Below, piece by piece: positions 6,672-11,515 of a stretch of DNA of 11,515 nucleotides. The notes beneath the pieces are model-generated. The model saw only the letters and a program-made list of their open reading frames with translations, was not told the origin of the DNA and did not search any database. This DNA is from an uncultured Burkholderiales bacterium (lineage in GTDB: Bacteria; Pseudomonadota; Gammaproteobacteria; Burkholderiales; Burkholderiaceae_E). Within the stretch, counting starts at the first letter, position 1; every line of letters begins with the position of its first letter. The translations under genes and the position numbers were made by a program. The DNA lies in contig CAIXXI010000459.1 of the NCBI GenBank assembly GCA_903923345.1, forward strand, positions 1 through 11,515. Direction: 5' to 3'.

Positions 6672-7580
6672 ATGAGCATGCTCAAGGACAAAGTGGTGAT
6701 CGTGACCGGCTCGGGCCGTGGCATCGGCCGTGACATCGCCCGGTTGATGGCGTCGCAGGGTGCCAAAGTTGTTGTGAACGATCCGGGCGTGGGCGCTGAT
6801 GGTCTCGGGCACGATGACGGCCCGGCCGCGCAGGTCGTTGAAGAGATTCGTAAAGCCGGTGGCACGGCGGTGGCCAATACCGACAGCGTCGCCGAGTGGG
6901 AGTCTGCCAACCGCATCGTCAAGACAGCCGTCGATGCTTACGGCACGGTGCACGCCGTGGTCAACAACGCAGGCATCCTGCGCGACCGCATCTTTCACAA
7001 CATGTCGGTCGATGAGTGGCATGCGGTGATCAATGTCCACCTCAACGGCTCGTTTTACATGGCCAAGGCGGTCGCATCGATTTTCAAGAGCGAGGAGCGC
7101 GGCGCTTTCGTGCACATGACCTCCACATCAGGGCTGATCGGCAATTTCGGCCAGGCCAATTACGCCGCTGCCAAGCTCGGCATCGTCGGTCTGTCGAAAT
7201 CGATCGCACTGGACATGGCCCGCTATAACGTGCGTTCGAACTGCATTTCGCCGTTCGCCTGGAGCCGTCTGATCGGCACGATTCCGTCGGATACGCCCGA
7301 GCAGCAGGAACGTCTGGCCCGTATCCAGACCATGGAAACCTCCAAGATTGCGCCGGTTGCAGCCTTCCTGTGCAGCGATGCCAGCAAGGTCAGCGGTCAG
7401 ATCTTCGGCGTGCGCGCCAATGAGATTTTCCTGATGGGACAAAGCCGTCCGGTTCGCTCGGTGCATCGCTCGGAAGGCTGGACACCCGAAACCGTCGGTT
7501 CGCATGCGATGCCCGCGCTGTCTGCCAGCTTCTATCCGCTCGAGCGTTCAGGTGACGTGTTTAACTGGGACCCGATCTGA
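6672..7580 (+). CDS. SDR family oxidoreductase, (3R)-hydroxyacyl-CoA dehydrogenase-like
   Basis: The open frame extends further up, but the ATG at 6672 is preceded at 9 nt by AGGAGG, giving 302 aa. This is a classical short-chain dehydrogenase: TGSGRGIG cofactor loop (12-19), Asp37 after the second strand (favours NAD(H)), VVNNAG (96-101) and the tetrad N121, S151, Y164, K168 (YAAAK). VVVND near 33-37, NNAGILRDR (98-106) and GNFGQANYAAAKLG (157-170) are very close to the dehydrogenase domain of peroxisomal multifunctional enzyme 2 (HSD17B4) and to AtuG-type SDRs, which act on 3-hydroxyacyl-CoA. There is an extension beyond the usual 250 residues (about 255-302, GWTPETVG). It diverges from the acyl-CoA dehydrogenase operon and may complete the third step of the same oxidation. 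It could equally act on another hydroxy substrate. Confidence 0.92.
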   Translation: MSMLKDKVVIVTGSGRGIGRDIARLMASQGAKVVVNDPGVGADGLGHDDGPAAQVVEEIRKAGGTAVANTDSVAEWESANRIVKTAVDAYGTVHAVVNNAGILRDRIFHNMSVDEWHAVINVHLNGSFYMAKAVASIFKSEERGAFVHMTSTSGLIGNFGQANYAAAKLGIVGLSKSIALDMARYNVRSNCISPFAWSRLIGTIPSDTPEQQERLARIQTMETSKIAPVAAFLCSDASKVSGQIFGVRANEIFLMGQSRPVRSVHRSEGWTPETVGSHAMPALSASFYPLERSGDVFNWDPI

Positions 7581-7597
7581 TCGGTCCCGGAACACCT

Positions 7598-7626
7598 GGT
7601 CGGTCAGCGTTTCGACCTGACCGGTC
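7598..7626. terminator. Possible shared hairpin between convergent genes
   Basis: CGGTCAG (7601-7607) and CTGACCG (7617-7623) form a perfect 7-bp stem with a 9-nt loop, extendable to 10 bp with two G-T wobbles. It lies 17 bp past the SDR stop and over the last codons of the convergent alpha/beta hydrolase. No T-run follows on either strand, so intrinsic termination is uncertain. Confidence 0.3.
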
Positions 7627-8587
7627 GTGCCGTCTTCGAAGCTGGCTTGGCCGCCTCGACCTCTGAGGCAAACGACTCGAGCAGTGCATTAAAACGCTCG
7701 GGTTGGTCGGCAAAGAGTGCATGGCCCGCGTCTTCGAAGAGCTCGACGCGGGTCTGCGGTCTGGCTTCCCGGTGCAGCCGGGCCTGCTCACGGTACTGAG
7801 GCGTGATCGCAACCAGCAGCGGTTTGTTGAATCCGCGCGCTGCATTGCGAAGGGCCTCACGTGGCAATCGATAGTCGAGCATTGACAGGCTCGGCTCCAG
7901 GGGCACATGCGCCATGGCCCGAACCAGTGAATCGATCTGCTCATCGCTTTGCTCGGTGCGAAAAATCGCCCGCGCAAACCCTGCAAGCGTGGCCTCACGG
8001 TCGGTGCGCAACTGGGTTCTGAAAGCCTCGATGCCGTCGCCGCTGCCGGCGGGGCCTTCGCCCAGAGAGCTGTCGACCAAGGCGAGCGCCGACATGGCCG
8101 CCGGGCCGAATCGATGCAATCCGTGCAGCATCTCGATGCCACTCAATGACCAGGCCACCACGATCGGAGGCCGCTTGAATCGCCTGATGAATTCGAACAG
8201 ATCGCGCGCGCGTCGATCCGCGTCATAGCCGCTCTCAGGTGTGTCCGACTCACCATGTCCGCGCGGATCCAGTGCGAAGACCGACCGGGTCGGTGCGAAA
8301 TGAATCAGGTGCGCGCGAAAGAGTTCTGCCGGCATGCACCAGCCGGGCACAAACAGCATGGGCAGGCGCTGTGAGGGTGTGCCACAGGACAGATAGGACA
8401 GCCTGACACCATCACTGGTCAGAACGTCATGGCGGCTCGGTTGTCTGCCCCGGGCAATCAATGCAGGCGCAGGCGCTGCGCGAGCCGGTTGAGCCCCGGC
8501 GGCTGCATCGTTCAAGACAGTCCACCCCAGCAGCCCGGCGACACCGCGCAGGGCATGTCGTCTGCGCAGGTCTGTCGGGCGGGCCAT
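7604..8587 (-). CDS. Exported alpha/beta hydrolase with variant nucleophile elbow
   Basis: The open frame could start at 8719, but that overlaps the upstream gene. The ATG at 8587, four bases after that gene's TAG stop, gives 327 aa with a basic, twin-arginine-like start (RRRHALRG, 8-15) and a hydrophobic stretch, so Tat or Sec export is likely. The fold is alpha/beta hydrolase: MLFVPGWCMPAELF (77-90, HG-type oxyanion turn as PGW), FALDPRGHGESD (104-115), nucleophile elbow VAWSLSG (144-150) with Ser147, and catalytic His289 in EDAGHALF. The elbow reads A-x-S-x-S instead of G-x-S-x-G. The usual acid after strand 7 is not evident (LLVAITPQYREQ, 257-268); Asp172 in LVDSS after strand 6 is a candidate. 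Likely an esterase or related hydrolase of unknown substrate. The C-terminus is Lys/Arg-rich. It should be translated with the secreted protein upstream. Confidence 0.85.
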   Translation of the reverse strand: MARPTDLRRRHALRGVAGLLGWTVLNDAAAGAQPARAAPAPALIARGRQPSRHDVLTSDGVRLSYLSCGTPSQRLPMLFVPGWCMPAELFRAHLIHFAPTRSVFALDPRGHGESDTPESGYDADRRARDLFEFIRRFKRPPIVVAWSLSGIEMLHGLHRFGPAAMSALALVDSSLGEGPAGSGDGIEAFRTQLRTDREATLAGFARAIFRTEQSDEQIDSLVRAMAHVPLEPSLSMLDYRLPREALRNAARGFNKPLLVAITPQYREQARLHREARPQTRVELFEDAGHALFADQPERFNALLESFASEVEAAKPASKTARPVRSKR

Positions 8588-8591
8588 CAGG

Positions 8592-9830
8592 CTATTTGCG
8601 GCGTTGCGCCAGCAAGAGCATCGATCGTCCGCTCTTGCCGTGATAGCCGAACGGGAAGTTGATCGGCGGCACGGTTCCGGCGGCTCTGAACTCGGCTTCC
8701 AGGTCGGGCTGCGTGGCATAGGTCAGTGGCTTGATCGGTGCGGTGTAGACACCGTAGAGCTTGACGTCCATTCCGGCCGACTTGAGAAACTTCAAGGGCA
8801 CGCCGGTGTCGTCCTGGACGATGATATCGGCGGTCTTGAGGATCATGGCGCGTGTTCCGGCGAACTGTCGGTCATGCAGCAGGTAGGACGCTGACTTGAT
8901 CAGAACCGTGGCGGGCTGAGCCTTGCCCACGATGGTTTCCAGAAAGTCCGGGTACCAGCGCAACTCCTGGTCGGTGACGTCCAGGCCGTAGTACTCGAGG
9001 GTTCTGGGTGCCTGATTGCCGCGTACGAAGGTGATCCGGTTGCCGTTGAGGCTGATGCGGGGCCGCCCCGGCGGCACTTTTCCAGCCATTGCGCTGGGTG
9101 TCGTCTGTGCACCGGGGTCTGCTTTGGCGCCCGGTGCATTGCCGCTTTGCGCATAGTGGGCTGCGAGTTCCGGGAAGGGTTCGATTGATTCAATCGAAAG
9201 GATGCGGTTGCCTGTCAGCACCATCATCAGCGCGATCACTGGGGTCGTGCCCTTGATCTGCGGCGTGGTGAGTTGCTGCGACATGTACGAGGTGATGAAG
9301 TAGTTGCGCTCGAAAATGTCGGACAGCGCGTGACGTGCATCAGCCAGCATCCGGGCAAACTGGGGGCCATCGAGCTTGGTCAGATCGGGCAGGCCACCCG
9401 CGCGCTCCAGGCTGAAAAAGACCATGCGCGGATGGTTCGGGAACAGCGCGTCGGCGTTGAGAAAATCCGGGCCGGAAAACGGATAGACCAGGGTCTTGCT
9501 GGCTTCGGTCGGAATCTTGAGTTCTGAGTCGCGCCAGCTGCGAATGGCATCGAGCCTGCGATTGACCTCAATCCATTTGCCCTGCGACCAGTCACGGTGT
9601 TCACGCCATTCCGGCGTTGCGACCAGGCGGTCGACGACCGGATGGCCTGGCGGTGGCGTGACGCCCGCGAGCACCTGCGCGACGGTATTGGGCGAAATCG
9701 GTGCTGTCGCGACCTTCGCCTGAACCGGCGCTGCAACCGGTGCGGTTTCGGTTGCGGTGGACGCCAGGGCCGCGTCAATCAGGGAAATCGAAACCAGCAG
9801 GGAGAGAAAAAAGGCAGTCAGTCGCGACAT
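8592..9830 (-). CDS. Secreted protein of unknown function
   Basis: I do not recognise a named function. From the ATG at 9830 the product is 412 aa with a clear Sec signal (basic R3, hydrophobic 6-19, ALA-S cleavage at 23/24); a GTG at 9896 would add 22 residues ahead of the signal and is less likely. The mature N-terminus is Ala/Pro/Thr-rich (25-60). A Trp-rich helix follows (EWREHRDWSQGKWIEVN, 74-90), then YPFSGPDFLNADALFPNHP (116-134), which looks like a conserved signature. There is a polar low-complexity insert at 228-258, a beta-rich region with RTLEYYGLDVTDQEL (276-290), and a C-terminus FPFGYHGKSGRSMLLLAQRRK. I recall similar YPFSGPDF-type uncharacterised bacterial exported proteins, but cannot verify this. 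No catalytic motif is evident. The alpha/beta hydrolase gene begins 4 bp after its stop, so the two likely act in the same extracytoplasmic process. Confidence 0.8.
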   Translation of the reverse strand: MSRLTAFFLSLLVSISLIDAALASTATETAPVAAPVQAKVATAPISPNTVAQVLAGVTPPPGHPVVDRLVATPEWREHRDWSQGKWIEVNRRLDAIRSWRDSELKIPTEASKTLVYPFSGPDFLNADALFPNHPRMVFFSLERAGGLPDLTKLDGPQFARMLADARHALSDIFERNYFITSYMSQQLTTPQIKGTTPVIALMMVLTGNRILSIESIEPFPELAAHYAQSGNAPGAKADPGAQTTPSAMAGKVPPGRPRISLNGNRITFVRGNQAPRTLEYYGLDVTDQELRWYPDFLETIVGKAQPATVLIKSASYLLHDRQFAGTRAMILKTADIIVQDDTGVPLKFLKSAGMDVKLYGVYTAPIKPLTYATQPDLEAEFRAAGTVPPINFPFGYHGKSGRSMLLLAQRRK

Positions 9831-10017
9831 TGATTTTGCAGGGCGCCTCGCTTTCGAGCCGCCACGATCAGTTAAGGGCAAGCCCTCATTGTGCACTGAC
9901 TGCTCGATTCACCTGCCCGTGGGCGCAATTGAAGACCTTGAGCGCATCGGCTTTCTGGAATGGCCTTGCCGCGTCCGACTCAGTGCGATGGGCCATTCCA
10001 CTGTGCTGACAGATCGA
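9831..10017. other. Intergenic region between two co-directional minus-strand genes
   Basis: No gene is seen in these 187 bp. The part nearest 9831 must carry the start signals of the secreted-protein gene, but no convincing promoter or Shine-Dalgarno is visible. A tight AGGGC-AA-GCCCT inverted repeat lies at 9875-9886, with a 2-nt centre too short for a stable hairpin. The part nearest 10017 holds the long inverted repeat listed separately. Confidence 0.5.
9956..10000. repeat. Perfect 10-bp inverted repeat downstream of the 163-aa gene
   Basis: TGGAATGGCC (9956-9965) and GGCCATTCCA (9991-10000) are exact reverse complements separated by 25 bases. The structure starts 17 bp past the stop of the minus-strand gene ending at 10018, a place suited to a transcription terminator or mRNA-stabilising stem. 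No T-tract follows on the minus strand and the loop is long, so a protein-binding site is also possible. Confidence 0.55.
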
Positions 10018-10509
10018 TCAGGCGACGTTCATTGCCGCCTTGAGTTTGTCGATCATCGCGGTTTCTGCAGCGCTGACACGCTCGCCACCAAATCCGAAGA
10101 AGCCGCCTTCGGTCGCGGCCTCAGCCACTTTCTGAGCGATTCCGCCAACCCAGTCGCTGTAGGCTTTGGCGTCGGCAGGTGATTTGGCATTCAGTGCACG
10201 CACGGCCGTGCCCAGGGTTTCGTTGGCCAGGCCAGAGAGCTTGTCCATCAGTTCTTGCGGCTTCATGCCCAGTGACATCTGCGAGCGCAGAAACTGCTGA
10301 CCGGCCATGGCTTCTTCACGACTCGACAGCTCGCGCAGGAACGCGTTGTCGGACTTCTGTGCCGCCATCACGCCTTCCATTGCAGCAAATGATTCCTTGA
10401 AGGTGCCGAGTCCGCTGGCGCCTGCTGCAGCGACTGCCACGGCAGCGATATGCGGGGCATTGCGAAGGGCTTCCCATTCGGCGGAGGTGAAATCGGTCTT
10501 GGTGGTCAT
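10018..10509 (-). CDS. Small Ala-rich protein of unknown function (163 aa)
   Basis: The ATG at 10509 is chosen because GGAGA lies 7 bases upstream; the frame extends to 10563 without a better start. The 163-aa product is acidic/Ala-rich and predicted mostly helical, without a signal peptide or membrane span. Visible features: FTSAEWEALRNAPHIAAVAVAAAGASG (7-33), with a Trp and a short Ala helix; a long helical middle (37-130) with KESFAAMEGVMAAQ; a helix around SDWVGGIAQKVAEAATEGG (118-136); and the glycine-rich turn GGFFGFGGERVSAAE (135-149) ahead of a final helix. The N-terminal EW..L..AP pattern and the GGF.GFGG..VS..E ending look conserved and recall unnamed small bacterial proteins; this is from memory only. 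It stands alone, diverging from the metallo-hydrolase gene. No function is assigned. Confidence 0.75.
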   Translation of the reverse strand: MTTKTDFTSAEWEALRNAPHIAAVAVAAAGASGLGTFKESFAAMEGVMAAQKSDNAFLRELSSREEAMAGQQFLRSQMSLGMKPQELMDKLSGLANETLGTAVRALNAKSPADAKAYSDWVGGIAQKVAEAATEGGFFGFGGERVSAAETAMIDKLKAAMNVA

Positions 10510-10650
10510 GTGCAATCTCCAAATAAATTGAGCAAACAGCGTGTTGAGTTGAATCTGCTCCAAGAAAGAATTTTTTCTGAGCAGCCCTCCATACTATGCC
10601 TGACCCGGTGACGATGATGCGACGAGCGCCCGCACGGTAAGCTTGCAACC
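10510..10650. promoter_or_regulatory. Divergent, locally AT-rich intergenic region with a hairpin
   Basis: This 141-bp gap must hold promoters for the 163-aa gene (minus) and the metallo-hydrolase (plus). CTGCTC (10555-10560) pairs with GAGCAG (10579-10584), and AGAAA (10563-10567) with TTTCT (10574-10578), making an 11-bp stem with a 2-nt bulge and 6-nt loop. ATACTAT at 10591-10597 reads as TACTAT on the plus and TAGTAT on the minus strand, possible -10 boxes without good -35 partners. The hairpin may be an operator or 5' leader structure. Confidence 0.35.
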
Positions 10651-11515
10651 ATGAACACCTCTGACTCTCCTTCGTCTGCGCGGGCAGCGCTCGTCTATCC
10701 CTTCGAAATTCCCGAGGATGGCCACTGCCTGGAAGTGGCACCCGGTGTGCTGTGGATTCGCATGCCGCTGCCGTTCTCGTTGAAGCACATCAACCTGTGG
10801 GCATTGCGCGACGGTGATGGCTGGACGCTGGTTGACACCGGAGTCCAGAACGCAGAGACCCTGGCCGCATGGCAGCGCCTGCTGGATGAGGACCTCGGTT
10901 CAGGTCAACCGAAGCGGATCATCGCCACGCACATGCATCCCGACCATGTCGGGATGGCCGGTTGGCTGGCTCGAAAATTCGACATCGAACTCTGGATGAC
11001 CCGGCTTGAATACCTCACCTGCCGGGTGCTGGTGGCTGATACCGGGCGCACTGCGCCGGATGATGGGGTGCGCTTTTATCGCAACGCCGGATGGGATGAG
11101 GCTGCCATCGAGCATTACAAGGCCCGCTTTGGCGGATTCGGAAAATCGGTCTATGCCTTGCCGGACAGCTTCCGACGCATTCGCGACCGCGACACGCTTC
11201 GGATCGGTGATCACGACTGGCAGGTGATTGTCGGGACAGGCCACTCGCCTGAGCATGCCTGCCTGTATTGCCCGAGCTTGAAGCTGCTGATTTCGGGCGA
11301 TCAGGTGTTGCCCAAGATCTCCTCGAATGTTTCAGATTTTCCGACCGAGCCCGAAGCCGATCCGCTGGGCGATTGGCTCGCCTCGATCGAGGTGCTGCTG
11401 CGCGAGGTGCCCGATGATGTCCTGGTGCTGCCGGCCCACAACGAGCCGTTCAGAGGGCTTCATGCGCGTCTGAACAAGCTTGCCTCAGGCCATGGCAAAG
11501 GGCTGGAGCGCCTGC
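10651..11515 (+). CDS. Metallo-beta-lactamase fold hydrolase, 3' end outside window
   Basis: From the ATG at 10651 the frame stays open for 288 codons to the window edge. The MBL fold is clear: EVAPGVLWIRMPLPF (28-42) and INLWALRDGDGWTLVDTG (47-64) form the first sheet. The metal-binding motif THMHPDH gives H94, H96, D98 and H99. The further ligands are H198 (GTGHSPEH), D217 (ISGDQVL) and H263 (LPAHNEPF), so a complete two-metal site is present. Between 115 and 175 is a helical insert with an aromatic-rich stretch (RFYRNAGWDE) that probably shapes the substrate pocket. No signal peptide, so cytoplasmic. The family includes hydrolases of thioesters, lactones and phosphodiesters; nothing here identifies the substrate. 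No strong Shine-Dalgarno precedes the ATG (GGTAAG at 10636-10641 is the closest). It diverges from the 163-aa gene. Confidence 0.9.
   Translation, partial: MNTSDSPSSARAALVYPFEIPEDGHCLEVAPGVLWIRMPLPFSLKHINLWALRDGDGWTLVDTGVQNAETLAAWQRLLDEDLGSGQPKRIIATHMHPDHVGMAGWLARKFDIELWMTRLEYLTCRVLVADTGRTAPDDGVRFYRNAGWDEAAIEHYKARFGGFGKSVYALPDSFRRIRDRDTLRIGDHDWQVIVGTGHSPEHACLYCPSLKLLISGDQVLPKISSNVSDFPTEPEADPLGDWLASIEVLLREVPDDVLVLPAHNEPFRGLHARLNKLASGHGKGLERL

Noticed and set aside
9875..9886. AGGGC-AA-GCCCT as a terminator or operator
   Set aside because: The 2-nt centre is too short for a stable hairpin and the 5-bp arms are expected by chance in GC-rich DNA.
1..11515. tRNA, rRNA, CRISPR array, insertion sequence or prophage
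   Set aside because: No tRNA-like cloverleaf, regularly spaced repeats, transposase or integrase motif, or long terminal inverted repeats were seen in reading both strands.

Overview
The window is a gene-dense, GC-rich stretch of a Gram-negative chromosome. Sec-type signal peptides, a periplasmic SIMPL-domain protein and an acyl-CoA dehydrogenase/crotonase/SDR set suggest a proteobacterium, most likely a betaproteobacterium of the Burkholderiales type. That is an inference from protein style, not a demonstrated assignment. I see no rRNA, tRNA, CRISPR array, insertion sequence or phage gene. Eleven protein genes are supported; the first and last run off the window.

Left part (1-3386): on the minus strand is the N-terminal 486 residues of an exported caspase-like peptidase (metacaspase type). 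It has an intact His/Cys dyad, an EF-hand-like loop, an Ala/Pro linker and a DUF4384-type C-terminal region. A 178-bp intergenic region with two small inverted repeats separates it from a divergent plus-strand pair: a P1 (S58/DmpA-like) self-processing peptidase and a periplasmic SIMPL (DUF541) protein. The stop and start of that pair overlap.

Middle part (3391-7580): a minus-strand operon encodes acyl-CoA dehydrogenase, then a PaaG-like crotonase, then an MFS transporter. A plus-strand SDR dehydrogenase resembling (3R)-hydroxyacyl-CoA dehydrogenases diverges from it across a 73-bp gap that may hold two overlapping -10 boxes. Together these could oxidise an acyl-CoA (alpha,beta-dehydrogenation, double-bond hydration or isomerisation, 3-hydroxy oxidation). 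The acyl-CoA dehydrogenase and SDR recall the citronellyl/geranyl-CoA (Atu) branch of acyl-CoA catabolism. There is no thiolase, lyase or CoA ligase in view.

Right part (7604-11515): on the minus strand, a secreted protein of unknown function is followed 4 bp later by an exported alpha/beta hydrolase with a variant nucleophile elbow. Upstream of these lies a 163-aa Ala-rich protein of unknown function, with a perfect 10-bp inverted repeat just beyond its stop. Diverging from it on the plus strand is a metallo-beta-lactamase-fold hydrolase with all metal ligands present, cut off by the window end.

Overall the region looks like ordinary core or semi-accessory chromosome. The points most worth a second look are the exported metacaspase, the uncharacterised secreted protein/hydrolase pair, and the non-canonical active-site residues in the P1 peptidase and the alpha/beta hydrolase.
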